DNA of 43,775 nt from Aromatoleum toluolicum. Lineage in GTDB: Bacteria; Pseudomonadota; Gammaproteobacteria; Burkholderiales; Rhodocyclaceae. A program made the translations under genes and the position numbers. Below, one piece after another: positions 16,891 to 26,509 of this stretch. Under the pieces are notes generated by a model that saw nothing but the letters and a program-made list of their open reading frames with translations, did not search any database and was not told where the DNA came from. Location: the NCBI RefSeq assembly GCF_012911005.2, contig NZ_WTVS01000049.1:1-43775 (forward strand), written 5' to 3'. How positions within the stretch are numbered: the first letter of the stretch is position 1; each line of letters starts with the position of its first letter.

Positions 16891-19800
16891 TCAGAGGACT
16901 AGGATGTCATTGTTGTCGAAGACGTCGGACGGGTTGGACAGGTTAATGGTTGCAAAGAGCGTCCGCCCCGCCGCGTCGCCGCCGTTGTCATCGTAGTAAA
17001 GCTGTCCGGTGGCGTTGTCGTAGATGACGTGAACGCTGCTGTCGACCGTGTCTCCGGCTCCGCTACCGTTACTTGTTGCGAATGCGGAGGCCGCCAACGT
17101 TGAACCGCTTGAGAGCGCCGAAAAGGCACTCAAAGCGAGTTCGAGCATGTCCCCGCTACCGGCGACTCCGGACGCGTTAAAGTCGGTGATCGTCTCCACT
17201 GCATTCGGCGCGGTGTTGAATACAAAGGTGTCGCTGCCGCTGCCGCCCGTGAGGATGTCGGCTCCATCCCCACCGACGAGGCGATCGTTGCCGTCACCGC
17301 CGGCAATCGTGTCATTTCCACCACCCCCGCGAAGCTCGTCCGCCGAACTTGACCCGGTGAGCGTATCGGCGAACGCGGTGCCGATGATGCCCTCGAAGTT
17401 CTTATAGGAGTCGGTCCCAAGCCCCGTCGCGCTGAAAGGCGTAGCCGAAGAACCTTGAACCAGCGCAAAACTGATCGATCCCGTCGCATCTGAGAAATCG
17501 AGCAGGTCGTTCCCACCGGCACCGTCGAGCGTATCGTTGCCGCCGCCGCCGCGGATGATGTCGTTGGACGAACTGCCGGTGATCGTGTCGGAGTTGCCCG
17601 TTCCGATCACGCCCTCCATGTTGGCGTATGTGTCGTTATTGCCGAGGCCGCCGGTGCCATTGGCGATCAACATCGAATTGGAGCTTTGCACCAAGGTGAA
17701 ATTGATAGCAGAGGTGCCGTTGGAATAATCGAGCAGGTCTTCGCTACCGCTGCCACCATCCATTGAATCCCCGTTGCCTAGCCCGCCACGAAGAATGTCA
17801 TTGCCCGCCCCGCCGGACAGAGCGTCGTTGCCGTCGCCACCGACGAGCAGATCGTTTCCGTCGCTACCGATGAGAGTGTCCGCGCTATTGCCCGCACCGC
17901 CGATCAGGATATCGCCGCCCATGGCGCCGGTAAGGGAGTCGGCGCCATTTTTTCCGTCAATGTACGACGCCTGATAGTTGCCGACCAACGAAAGGTCGAC
18001 GGTGTCTGCGGTGTTCCCGTTAGAAACAGAGCGCACATCAATGGTCACCGTCGCGGTAGTACTCCCCCCGGCCCCGTCTGCTACGGTGTACTGGAAGCTG
18101 CCAGCAGTGTTGCCGGTCGTGAAGCTGATCGTGCCGTCGGGATTCAAGGTCAGGCTGGAAATGCCGCTGGCGCCCCCCACGCCCGTGATGAAGAGTGCCG
18201 CACCATCAATATCCTTGTCGTTGCCCAAGAGCACACTGGCAGAGAGGGTGGCAATCGTGTTGGTTGTGACAATCAGTTTGTCAGCAGCTGCGGCCGGGGC
18301 GTCGTTGTCCGCGGTGACCGTGATGGCCGCCGTGTCGGTCGCACTCGAAAATGCACTTGATCCGCCATTGGTCGAAGTGTCCACCTTTGTGCCGGCCGTG
18401 CCGCTGGTCTGATCCCAGGCGCGGAACGTGAGCGAATCAGTGATCGTGCCGTTGTAGTTCGAATTGCCCTGGAAGTAGATGCGCGTGTTCGCATCGGCCG
18501 CAAGCAGCAGTGCTGAGGTGTCCGCCACGGCACCTATCTGCGTCCAAGTTCCACCATTGTTGGTTGAATACCACCACGTGCCGTTGCTTGAATTTGCACC
18601 AGAGACCGCAATCCCGGTGACGCTGCCGTCCGCATCTGTCACGTTGTCGAGCCCCCCAGGTGGCGGATTGAGGTTGACCAGTGTCGAAACCAGCGTTCCA
18701 ACGGTGCCTGACGGCGCGCCGGCATCCTCGGCGACATTGGACAAGGACGGAGAGGCCGTAGCGATAAGAATCGGGGCATCGTTGACGTTGGCCACCTGCT
18801 GCGCATCGCTGGTGAAACCGGTGGTGCCGCCGTAGGCATCCGTGGTGGTGGCGTTCAGGCGCACGTACTGGTCGACATAGCTCTGGTCATCGGGGATGAC
18901 CAGATCGGCGCCGGTGGCGCCGGCGATGTCGGTGAAGTCCACACCGTTGGCGCTGATCTGCCACTGGTAGGCCACGTCCTGGATGCCGCCATCGACGTCG
19001 GCGAGACCGGCGATGTCCGCGCTGAGCGTGGCGCCTTCCGCGGCCGTGCCGCTCACGCCGAGCGTGCCGCTGGCCTCGTCCTCGACGTTGGCCACCTGCT
19101 GCGCATCGCTGGTGAAGCCGGTGGTGCCGCCGTAGGCATCCGTGGTGGTGGCGTTCAGGCGCACGTACTGGTCGACATAGCTCTGGTCATCGGGGATGAC
19201 CAGATCGGCGCCGGTGGCGCCGGCGATGTCGGTGAAGTCCACACCGTTGGTGCTGATCTGCCACTGGTAGGCCACGTCCTGGATGCCGCCATCGACGTCG
19301 GCGAGACCGGCGATGTCCGCGCTGAGCGTGGCGCCTTCCGCGGCCGTGCCGCTCACGCCGAGCGTGCCGCTGGCTGCATCATCGACGACTGCCAAATTGT
19401 ACTTAAGAGACGCAGCCGTGCTGCCACCGTTGCCATCGACAACGTTGTAGCTGAGGGTGACCGGGCCATTGTAGTTCTGGCTCGGTGTGATGGTGTAGGT
19501 GCCATCATGGTTGTCAGTGACCGTTCCGTTGCTGCTCGTCAGACCCGAAACGTTCAGCGTGTCGCCGTCAAGGTCATGGAAGCCGTCCAGCAGTTGATTC
19601 ATCGTCACGGTGTAGGGTTCGTCCTCGTGACCGTCCACTCCCGTTGCGGCGGTTGTTCCAGACAGGGTGAAGGGCTTGTGCAGATCAATGACGGTTAGTC
19701 CGATCTTGACCTCCAGCTTTTCCGTCATCTGAACCTTGAGGGTGCTGCCATCCGTGAATTTGAAGGTAAAGTCTTGGGCTGCCCCATTGGCGACTTCCCC

Positions 19801-20268
19801 CGTGACAGGGTCACGCGCGACGGTCGACATGTGTTGAATGAAGCGCGCCAGCTCCGCTTGAATGCCAAGAGCGTTAGCCAGGTACTGCTGCGTGGTCATT
19901 TCAAGCCGCAGGGTGTCCACACCGGAGCCGCCGGTATAGATATCCACCGCCTTGATGCCGCCGTCGTTGAGCGTGAAGATCAGGGTGTCGTTGCCCGAAT
20001 CCCCGTTGAGCGAATCGCTGCCCGCTTGGCCATCGAGAATGTCATTGCCGCTGCCACCGACCAGGGTATCGTTTCCCGTTCCGCCAAGCAGTGTATCGTT
20101 GCCCGATCCCCCGACGAGCTTGTCGTTGTCGGCGCCGCCGTCGAGCAGATCGGCACCCGCGCCACCGCTCAGCGTGTCATTGCCGCTGCCGCCATACAGG
20201 GTGTCGGCACCGCTACCGCCGTTCAGATTGTCGCTACTGCCGGTGCCGGTGAGATAGGTGTCGGCCAT
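16891..20268 (-). CDS. Large RTX/cadherin-like calcium-binding secreted protein
   Basis: A 1125-residue acidic protein without a signal peptide. The order is: N-terminal RTX nonapeptide repeats GGxGxDxLx (about residues 15-95), a cadherin-like domain (GTYTITPSQNYNG, about 200-290), two almost identical 100-residue Ig-like modules (about 296-495), a further module with NVNDAP, another cadherin-like segment (about 655-745), then clustered RTX repeats (about 770-1020) and a C-terminal region ending DVFDNNDILVL, as in type I secretion substrates. It is probably exported by a type I system and may act as an adhesin or biofilm protein. No ABC transporter, HlyD or TolC gene is in the window. Third codon positions are less GC-rich than in neighbours, which hints at a separate history. 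Confidence 0.85.
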   Translation of the reverse strand: MADTYLTGTGSSDNLNGGSGADTLYGGSGNDTLSGGAGADLLDGGADNDKLVGGSGNDTLLGGTGNDTLVGGSGNDILDGQAGSDSLNGDSGNDTLIFTLNDGGIKAVDIYTGGSGVDTLRLEMTTQQYLANALGIQAELARFIQHMSTVARDPVTGEVANGAAQDFTFKFTDGSTLKVQMTEKLEVKIGLTVIDLHKPFTLSGTTAATGVDGHEDEPYTVTMNQLLDGFHDLDGDTLNVSGLTSSNGTVTDNHDGTYTITPSQNYNGPVTLSYNVVDGNGGSTAASLKYNLAVVDDAASGTLGVSGTAAEGATLSADIAGLADVDGGIQDVAYQWQISTNGVDFTDIAGATGADLVIPDDQSYVDQYVRLNATTTDAYGGTTGFTSDAQQVANVEDEASGTLGVSGTAAEGATLSADIAGLADVDGGIQDVAYQWQISANGVDFTDIAGATGADLVIPDDQSYVDQYVRLNATTTDAYGGTTGFTSDAQQVANVNDAPILIATASPSLSNVAEDAGAPSGTVGTLVSTLVNLNPPPGGLDNVTDADGSVTGIAVSGANSSNGTWWYSTNNGGTWTQIGAVADTSALLLAADANTRIYFQGNSNYNGTITDSLTFRAWDQTSGTAGTKVDTSTNGGSSAFSSATDTAAITVTADNDAPAAAADKLIVTTNTIATLSASVLLGNDKDIDGAALFITGVGGASGISSLTLNPDGTISFTTGNTAGSFQYTVADGAGGSTTATVTIDVRSVSNGNTADTVDLSLVGNYQASYIDGKNGADSLTGAMGGDILIGGAGNSADTLIGSDGNDLLVGGDGNDALSGGAGNDILRGGLGNGDSMDGGSGSEDLLDYSNGTSAINFTLVQSSNSMLIANGTGGLGNNDTYANMEGVIGTGNSDTITGSSSNDIIRGGGGNDTLDGAGGNDLLDFSDATGSISFALVQGSSATPFSATGLGTDSYKNFEGIIGTAFADTLTGSSSADELRGGGGNDTIAGGDGNDRLVGGDGADILTGGSGSDTFVFNTAPNAVETITDFNASGVAGSGDMLELALSAFSALSSGSTLAASAFATSNGSGAGDTVDSSVHVIYDNATGQLYYDDNGGDAAGRTLFATINLSNPSDVFDNNDILVL
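18784..19374. repeat. 300-bp tandem duplication inside the RTX gene
   Basis: Positions 18784-19074 and 19084-19374 align over 291 bp with only two mismatches (18817 A versus G, 18951 C versus T), at an exact 300-bp period. One difference is synonymous, the other changes Ala to Thr in the QIS(A/T)NGVD segment. The near-identity at the DNA level means the duplication is recent or kept homogeneous by recombination, so copy number may vary between strains. Confidence 0.95.
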
Positions 20269-20287
20269 GATTGTCCCCTTTGCGGTG

Positions 20288-20575
20288 TTAGTTGCCGGCC
20301 ACGAGTCGCGAGGCCTGGATGCGTACTGCCAAGCCGGTGCGGCCGGCGTGTTTTTCGATCCGCACGATGTCCCCGTGCCCCTTCAGCTCGAACGTGCGGT
20401 CGGCAAGGGTCAGTTCGACGGTGAAGTCGATTTCGCTGCCAAGAGGCGCGTCGCTGTTGAGCTCGAAGAACAGGCCCGAGGCGCTGATGTCGCGGGTGGC
20501 ACCGCCAACACCGTCCTCTGCACTGATCGGGAGCGCGATCCGTTCTCGGACTTCGGAGCGAAGTTCATTTTCCAT
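20288..20575 (-). CDS. PilZ-domain c-di-GMP-binding protein
   Basis: A 95-residue single-domain protein. It has both halves of the PilZ cyclic di-GMP-binding signature: RxxxR at residues 6-10 (RSEVR) and D-x-S-x-x-G at residues 29-34 (DISASG). Stand-alone PilZ proteins act as adaptor effectors of c-di-GMP. It lies directly upstream of the RTX gene on the same strand, with 19 bp between its stop and the RTX start, so the two are probably one transcript. That context suggests c-di-GMP control of the secreted protein or its export, which is inference. Confidence 0.82.
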   Translation of the reverse strand: MENELRSEVRERIALPISAEDGVGGATRDISASGLFFELNSDAPLGSEIDFTVELTLADRTFELKGHGDIVRIEKHAGRTGLAVRIQASRLVAGN

Positions 20576-20725
20576 ACGCGTAATCTAGGCGCATGGCGCT
20601 TGGGGGGCACGAGAGAAAGCGCCCAATTTTCTAGTCATTCTTAACTGGCCGACAGCCCCAAAAATAGGAGAATGGTCCTAGAATTGGGCTCTCAAAAATA
20701 ACAACCCAAGAATCGAGGTGCGGTC

Positions 20726-21409
20726 GTGAATCTCAGGGAGGCCGCTACGCCCATTTGCGTCATGGTGATGAGCGAGTTCCCGCTCGTGGCGTGGGGGCTC
20801 GAACAGCTTGTGGCAGGGCGCGCGCCGTTGATGCGCCCTGGGGGCGTGGCGAAGAGTGTGGCGGAGGCAACGGCGCTGCTGAATGCGGGTACCCACGATG
20901 TGGTGATCGTGGACATCGACGGGGAGGCTGGCTTGGCGGCGGTGGCAGGGATACATACCTGCACGCGCAGCCGGATCCTGGCCTTGACTTCCGAGCACGA
21001 TGTGGCCCTGCACGACGCGGCGGTGCTGGCGGGGGCATGCGGGATTGTGCGCAAGACGGAGCCGGTGGAGACGCTGCTGAAGGCAATCGAGTGCGTTCAC
21101 GGCGGTGAAGTCTGGGTCGACCGGATGGCCGCGGGGCGCATATTCCTGGAGCTGGCGCGCAGGAAGAAAGCGGAGTCGCAACCGGGCCCGGAGACGGCGA
21201 GGATCGGGCTGTTGACGCGCAAGGAGCGCCTGACTGTGGCGGAAGTGGCACGTGACGCCTCAGCAACACCGCTCCAGATCGCCGAACGCCTGCACATCAG
21301 CGAAAACACCCTGCGCAATCACCTGACGTCGATTTACGCCAAGCTGGGGTTGGTCAACCGGCTGGAGTTGCATGCCTATGCCCATCGGCATGGCCTTGCG
21401 GCCAGCTGA
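20726..21409 (+). CDS. LuxR/NarL-type response regulator with atypical receiver
   Basis: A 227-residue protein with an N-terminal receiver-like domain and a C-terminal LuxR-type HTH (LTRKERLTVAEVARDASATP, then QIAERLHISENTLRNHLTSIY and KLGLVNRLEL, about residues 158-222). The phosphorylation-site aspartate is probably Asp63 (VVIVDIDG) and the conserved lysine is in VRKTEP, but the usual acidic pair near the N-terminus is replaced by Ser16-Glu17 (VMSEFPLV), so phosphorylation may be altered. The GTG at 20726 is preceded by GAGGTG. It is divergent from the PilZ-RTX operon across 150 bp and could regulate it. No histidine kinase is adjacent. Confidence 0.8.
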   Translation: MNLREAATPICVMVMSEFPLVAWGLEQLVAGRAPLMRPGGVAKSVAEATALLNAGTHDVVIVDIDGEAGLAAVAGIHTCTRSRILALTSEHDVALHDAAVLAGACGIVRKTEPVETLLKAIECVHGGEVWVDRMAAGRIFLELARRKKAESQPGPETARIGLLTRKERLTVAEVARDASATPLQIAERLHISENTLRNHLTSIYAKLGLVNRLELHAYAHRHGLAAS

Positions 21410-21550
21410 ACGGACTGCCCCGTGGCGTTCGGGCCGATTCTCATATCGTTCGCTGCCGGCAATTGCATGCTTCGAGACGCCTGCGGACGCGTGATGAACC
21501 GCGCGCGGATAACCCCTACGCCCGCAAGCCATCTAATTGGCCGCCGTGCC

Positions 21551-22045
21551 TTAAGGCAGTTCGGCCGGATGCGTGAACACGAAGTCCCTGTCCTTCACCG
21601 GCTGGTGGCAGCCGAAACACTCCTGCACGAAGTTCGCGTCCGCGCCGTAAGGCTTCTGTGCCTTGCCGAGCCAGCGCGCAAAGCCCCAGCCACCGGTCGC
21701 GGCGTATTTCGCGCTGTCCTTGACCATGAATTCGGCATGGACGAAATCGCCCGGCGCGAGTGCCGTGTCCCAGCGGTCGTGCTTGACCGCCTTCCACACC
21801 AGCTTGCCGAGGATCGCACCGTCGGGCCACGGATTGGTCCGCCCCTCGCGCGCCGCCTTCGCGGCCGCGTCGTTGCCGAGCACCGCGCGCAGCGTGTTGT
21901 TGTCGGAGCGGTGGTGGACCGCGAGCACCTGCCACTCGCGGTAGCCGTCCGGCAGGGTGATGCCGTTGGGGGCGGGTTCGACCGCGGATGCGGAGGCTGC
22001 GGCGCAAAGCAGGGCGCCGGCCAGCAATGGAAATCGTCTGCTCAT
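21551..22045 (-). CDS. Cytochrome P460 family protein
   Basis: A 164-residue periplasmic protein with signal peptide (LLAGALLCAAASASA) and one c-type haem motif near the C-terminus, CFGCH (Cys143, Cys146, His147). The sequence features of the P460 family are visible (LPDGYREWQV, TNPWPDGAILGKLVWK, FVHAEFMVKD). Family members oxidise hydroxylamine or detoxify nitrogen oxides, and some act simply as electron carriers; the substrate here is unknown. The ATG at 22045 is chosen because it opens the signal peptide. It is monocistronic, with infA upstream on the same strand. Confidence 0.85.
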   Translation of the reverse strand: MSRRFPLLAGALLCAAASASAVEPAPNGITLPDGYREWQVLAVHHRSDNNTLRAVLGNDAAAKAAREGRTNPWPDGAILGKLVWKAVKHDRWDTALAPGDFVHAEFMVKDSAKYAATGGWGFARWLGKAQKPYGADANFVQECFGCHQPVKDRDFVFTHPAELP

Positions 22046-22144
22046 GGAAAATCCTCGCTGTCGGAGAAAGCCGTGGTCGCCAGAGCGGCCCACGTCTCAG
22101 TCAAACATCCGACGGACGGGAATTGTTCCAGGCAGGGGAAAAAA

Positions 22145-22405
22145 TCAGCGGCGGCGCCGCTGCTGCGGGCTCACCGGACCGCGGCCTTCGATGTGGCGGA
22201 AGGTGATGCGCCCCTTGCTCAGGTCGTAGGGCGACAGTTCCAGCGAAACCTTGTCTCCGCACAGGATGCGGATGTGGTGCTTGCGCATCTTGCCGGCAGA
22301 GTACGCAACGAGATTGTGACCATTGTCCAGCGTCACACGGAATCGGGCATCAGGCAGCACTTCGACTACCACTCCACCCATTTCGATCAGTTCTTCCTTG
22401 GCGAT
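22145..22405 (-). CDS. infA: Translation initiation factor IF-1, apparent ATC start
   Basis: IF-1 binds the ribosomal A site during initiation and strengthens IF-2 and IF-3. The protein matches betaproteobacterial IF-1 throughout ([39 protein letters not shown]) with a basic tail. The conserved N-terminus (M)AKEELIEM is encoded, but its first codon is ATC at 22405-22403, with GGAG (22417-22414) 8 nt upstream. The first ATG in frame (22381) lies eight codons later and would remove the conserved KEELIE segment. No in-frame ATG, GTG or TTG is suitably placed upstream. The 86-residue product therefore seems to start at ATC, as infC starts at ATT in E. coli. A sequencing error is the alternative. 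Confidence 0.85.
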   Translation of the reverse strand: MAKEELIEMGGVVVEVLPDARFRVTLDNGHNLVAYSAGKMRKHHIRILCGDKVSLELSPYDLSKGRITFRHIEGRGPVSPQQRRRR

Positions 22406-22428
22406 GACGTCTTCTCCTGGGAAAGGCG

Positions 22429-22462
22429 AAAAAAGAAAAGGCCGGGCTTGTGCCAGGCCTTT
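22429..22462 (-). terminator. Rho-independent terminator of the cold-shock gene
   Basis: On the reverse strand AAAGGCCTGGC pairs with GCCCGGCCTTT around an ACAA loop (22462-22437), followed by TTTTCTTTTTT. It ends transcription of the cold-shock gene just upstream of infA and makes infA separately expressed or dependent on read-through. Confidence 0.88.
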
Positions 22463-22545
22463 CGGGGATGCGTTCCGGAACGGATTCCGGTTACCGGCCC
22501 CGCCTGGGACCGGAGGCGCGGCACTGCTGCCGCGCCGGCGCGGGC

Positions 22546-22752
22546 TTAGTCAGCCGCGCGGATGTTCGACGCCTGCTGGCCCTTGGGGCCGGTCGTCACG
22601 TCGAAAGTGACGCGCTGACCTTCGGCCAGGGTCTTGAAACCCGAACCCTGAATCGCGGAGAAATGCGCGAACAGATCGTCGCCGCCGCTTTCCGGGGTGA
22701 TGAAACCGAAGCCCTTGGAGTCATTGAACCACTTCACAGTACCGTTTGCCAT
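22546..22752 (-). CDS. cspA: Cold-shock protein, CspA family
   Basis: A 68-residue OB-fold nucleic-acid-binding protein that acts as an RNA chaperone. RNP1 (KGFGFITP) and RNP2 (DLFAHFSAI) motifs are present, and the start [17 protein letters not shown] is typical. The length equals the family norm. AGGAAA lies about 10 nt before the ATG. A strong terminator follows. Cold induction cannot be read from the sequence, though the AT-rich leader fits. Confidence 0.95.
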   Translation of the reverse strand: MANGTVKWFNDSKGFGFITPESGGDDLFAHFSAIQGSGFKTLAEGQRVTFDVTTGPKGQQASNIRAAD

Positions 22753-23115
22753 GTCTTGTATTTCCTGAAAATAAATTGAATTGCCCTAAGGCGAGGGCGA
22801 ATGTCAAGACGGCAGGGTGAAGAGGTGAGGAATACCGCAACAGCAGATACCGGACCAAACAACAACTGTGCTACTTGAAAATCGCTGCTGCGCACTGTGG
22901 ACTGCATTGGCCCACATTGCAACAAATAAATTTACTTACATCCTCGCGGCACCACGAAAAGCGCCTCCGCCTTGCCGACGGAAGCCGATACAACGCACGC
23001 GCTCACTCGCGCCGCAACGCCGGGCGCAGGGCCTCGACACGGCCGGGGTGCTGAACCGCGACGCGCCCGGATGCTCTAATATCCGGTCTTGCACCTCCAC
23101 TCCGGATTTCCCCCC
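22753..23115. other. Intergenic region, cold-shock leader
   Basis: This 363-bp region between the divergent cold-shock and lipoprotein genes is AT-rich near the cold-shock gene. On the reverse strand it has TTGACA (22807-22802) without a clean -10, and a TTTATTTGTTG stretch near 22930. A long structured 5' leader for the cold-shock mRNA is likely by analogy, but no specific element could be identified. For the forward lipoprotein gene TCTAAT near 23074 is a weak -10 candidate. Confidence 0.35.
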
Positions 23116-23631
23116 ATGTTGCATCTCGCGCGTCGCGCCCATGTGCTGTTGCTGTCCGGGCTGCTGCTCGCCGGCTGCGCGTCCGCGCCGCCGCCCGCCT
23201 ATCGCAGCGAGACCTTCGCCGCCGAATCGCCCTTCGTCACGTGGAGCACGCGCGACCCCGACGCGGCCTGCGAGGTCGGCAAGCGCGCGCTGCTGAGCCA
23301 GGGCTACCAGGTCGACGCATCCAACGCGACGCGCATCCGCGGCGAGAAGTACTTCCTGCCGAAGACCGACTACGGCATGACGCTCAACATCACGCTGGTG
23401 TGCCTGCCGAGCAACGTCGGCACCGCGATCTACGCGAACGCGCTGCAGACGCGCTACGAGCTGAAGTCCGCAGCGACCAGCGCCGGCGTCGGCGTCGCGG
23501 GCATCGGCTCGATCTCGCTGCCGTGGACCGCCGACAAGGAGGCGCTGATCAAGGTCGGCGAGGAAACGATTTCCGACCCGGACTTCTACAAGCGCCTCTT
23601 CGGCCTGATCGACTCGCTGCAGGGCAGCTGA
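23116..23631 (+). CDS. DUF2242 lipoprotein
   Basis: A 171-residue lipoprotein with signal sequence and lipobox LLAGC (acylated Cys near residue 22), followed by a DUF2242-like domain (CEVGKRALLSQGYQVD, GEKYFLPKTDYGMTLNITLVC). The function of DUF2242 is unknown; the protein is expected to be anchored in the outer or inner membrane. A TTG at 23089 would add nine residues before the signal peptide, so the ATG at 23116 is preferred. It is followed by the ahcY promoter 20 bp after its stop. Confidence 0.8.
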   Translation: MLHLARRAHVLLLSGLLLAGCASAPPPAYRSETFAAESPFVTWSTRDPDAACEVGKRALLSQGYQVDASNATRIRGEKYFLPKTDYGMTLNITLVCLPSNVGTAIYANALQTRYELKSAATSAGVGVAGIGSISLPWTADKEALIKVGEETISDPDFYKRLFGLIDSLQGS

Positions 23632-23651
23632 TCCACGTTGCCGCCGGCGCC

Positions 23652-23682
23652 TTGCGGCATCCGGGAACTCCTACGCTATAAT
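23652..23682 (+). promoter_or_regulatory. Promoter of ahcY
   Basis: TATAAT (23677-23682) is a perfect -10. TTGCGG (23652-23657) is a possible -35 with a long 19-bp spacer. The predicted start near 23689 is directly before the SAH riboswitch aptamer. Confidence 0.6.
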
Positions 23683-23690
23683 CCGCCCTT

Positions 23691-23821
23691 GCCGAGGAGC
23701 GCTGCGAGACTTTCGTCCCAGGCTCGGCTATCCGGAACTGCGCTCACCTTAACCCGTGCCGGGCACGGGGTGACGAGGTGAGCTCACCCGCAGCACCCCT
23801 TCCCGGCCACACGTTCAGGAG
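23691..23821 (+). promoter_or_regulatory. SAH riboswitch upstream of ahcY
   Basis: The leader matches the SAH riboswitch consensus: GCCGAG (23691-23696) pairs with CTCGGC (23723-23728), CCAGGCTCGG is present, and GAGCGC (23697-23702) forms the pseudoknot with GCGCTC (23740-23745) before ACC. Downstream, GGTGAGC (23777-23783) can pair with GCTCACC (23742-23748), so the aptamer pseudoknot and an alternative helix are mutually exclusive. The ribosome binding site AGGAG ends at 23821. This class senses S-adenosylhomocysteine and turns on ahcY. Confidence 0.88.
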
Positions 23822-23826
23822 TTCAC

Positions 23827-25251
<1,425 letters not shown>

Positions 25252-25263
25252 TCGGAGCGCGCC

Positions 25264-26097
25264 ATGGCCAAACCTGAAGTTTCGATCGAGTTCTTCCCGC
25301 CCCAGACGCCCGAGGGCGACGACAAGCTGCGCGCGACGCGCGACAAGCTCGCACGCCTGACGCCGGCGTTCTTCTCGGTGACCTACGGCGCCGGCGGCTC
25401 GACGCGCGAGCGCACCTTCGCGACGGTCAAGGAGATCGCCGCGCAGGGCTTCGAAGCCGCACCGCACCTGTCGTGCATCGGCTCGACGCGCGCCGGCATC
25501 CGCGAGATCCTCGACGACTACACGGCCGCCGGTATCCGCCGCATCGTCGCGTTGCGCGGCGACCTGCCCTCCGGCGTGGGCGACCCCGGCGAGTTCCGTT
25601 ACGCGAACGAGCTGGTGGAATTCATCCGCGCCGAGACCGGCGACCGCTTCCGCATCGAGGTCGCGGCCTACCCGGAATGGCACCCGCAGGCGCGGAGCCC
25701 GCAGGACGATCTGCGGGCATTCAAGCGCAAGGTCGAGGCCGGCGCGGACTCGGCGATCACGCAATATTTCTACAATGCGGAGGCCTACCTGCACTACGTC
25801 GATGCGGTGCGCGCAATGGGGCTGGACACGCCCATCGTGCCCGGGGTCATGCCGATCGCGAGTTTCCACAAGCTCGCGCGCTTCTCCGACGCATGCGGCG
25901 CCGAGATCCCGCGCTGGATGCGCCGCAAGTTCGAGTCCTACGGCGACGACACGGAGTCGATCCGCGCATTCGGCCTCGACGTGGTGACCGCGCTGTGCGA
26001 GCGCCTGCTCGCGAACGGCGCGCCCGGCCTGCACTTCTACAGCATGAACCAGGCCAGCCTCACGACGGCCATCTGCGAGCGCCTCAAGCTCGTCTGA
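25264..26097 (+). CDS. metF: 5,10-methylenetetrahydrofolate reductase
   Basis: MetF is an FAD enzyme that reduces methylene-tetrahydrofolate to methyl-tetrahydrofolate, the methyl donor for methionine synthesis from homocysteine. The 277-residue protein has SIEFFPPQTPEG with the catalytic Glu, FFSVTYGAGGSTRERT, HLSCIG and RGDLPSG, and PGVMPIAS. It is co-transcribed with ahcY (12-bp gap, GGAG before the ATG), linking homocysteine release to its remethylation. Confidence 0.96.
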   Translation: MAKPEVSIEFFPPQTPEGDDKLRATRDKLARLTPAFFSVTYGAGGSTRERTFATVKEIAAQGFEAAPHLSCIGSTRAGIREILDDYTAAGIRRIVALRGDLPSGVGDPGEFRYANELVEFIRAETGDRFRIEVAAYPEWHPQARSPQDDLRAFKRKVEAGADSAITQYFYNAEAYLHYVDAVRAMGLDTPIVPGVMPIASFHKLARFSDACGAEIPRWMRRKFESYGDDTESIRAFGLDVVTALCERLLANGAPGLHFYSMNQASLTTAICERLKLV

Positions 26098-26101
26098 AAC
26101 G

Positions 26102-26137
26102 ACGGGCACCCCCCGCTGCGTGGGCGGGGGTGCCCGT
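26102..26137 (+). terminator. Terminator after metF
   Basis: A GC-rich stem starts with ACGGGCACCCC (26102-26112) and ends with GGGGTGCCCGT (26127-26137), extended by GC pairs inside. It lies 4 bp after the metF stop. Only GTT follows, so the T-tract is poor; the stem itself is very stable. Confidence 0.65.
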
Positions 26138-26349
26138 GTTCGCGCGGCGCGCCTCAGCTCGAGCGTTCGCCCACCCCGTTCGATGTCCTGCTGCCCGGAC
26201 TGGCTGAACGGTTCCCTGCACCGAAACCAGCGACTCGCCGTAGGTACCGAGGTTTCCGAACAGCGCGCCGAGCATCTCCGTGCGCCGGGCCGGCGCCGGA
26301 AGGCTCGGGGCAATGCACGGCAGCGCCCAGCCTAGGCTGCCGGACGTCA
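26138..26349. other. Intergenic region without a supported gene
   Basis: A 212-bp stretch between the metF terminator and the next promoter. On the reverse strand an open frame reads from 26349 towards metF and has a moderately biased third position, but it ends inside metF and crosses the terminator, and no family was recognised. It may be a decayed gene fragment or chance. Confidence 0.25.
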
Positions 26350-26401
26350 TTGACGAGGCTCCAGCGACGACTATATATGTAGAGTGAGACGCAATCTCAC
26401 T
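26350..26401 (+). promoter_or_regulatory. Promoter with perfect palindrome before DUF1326 operon
   Basis: TTGACG (26350-26355) is followed after 16 bp by TATATA (26372-26377). Directly downstream is a perfect inverted repeat, AGTGAGA-N5-TCTCACT (26383-26401), covering the expected start site. That position fits a repressor operator. The factor is unknown and no regulator gene is adjacent. A 5' leader of about 110-120 nt precedes the first gene. Confidence 0.6.
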
Positions 26402-26509
26402 ACCCCGACGGGGCGGTATCCGCGCCCTCCGCCGACCGCCTTTTCCGGTCGACGGGACTGTCTGCACCCGACCCGCCCGCTGGCCAACCAGTCAAGAAGG
26501 AGAACAGAC

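Noticed and set aside
17260-17900. Short repeated units that look like a repeat array.
   Set aside because: They are the RTX nonapeptide codons of a protein gene, not CRISPR; no regularly spaced identical repeats with unique spacers exist in the window.
26084-26467. Reverse-strand open frame between metF and the DUF1326 promoter.
   Set aside because: It crosses the metF terminator, ends inside metF and shows no recognised family; kept only as an uncertain intergenic region.
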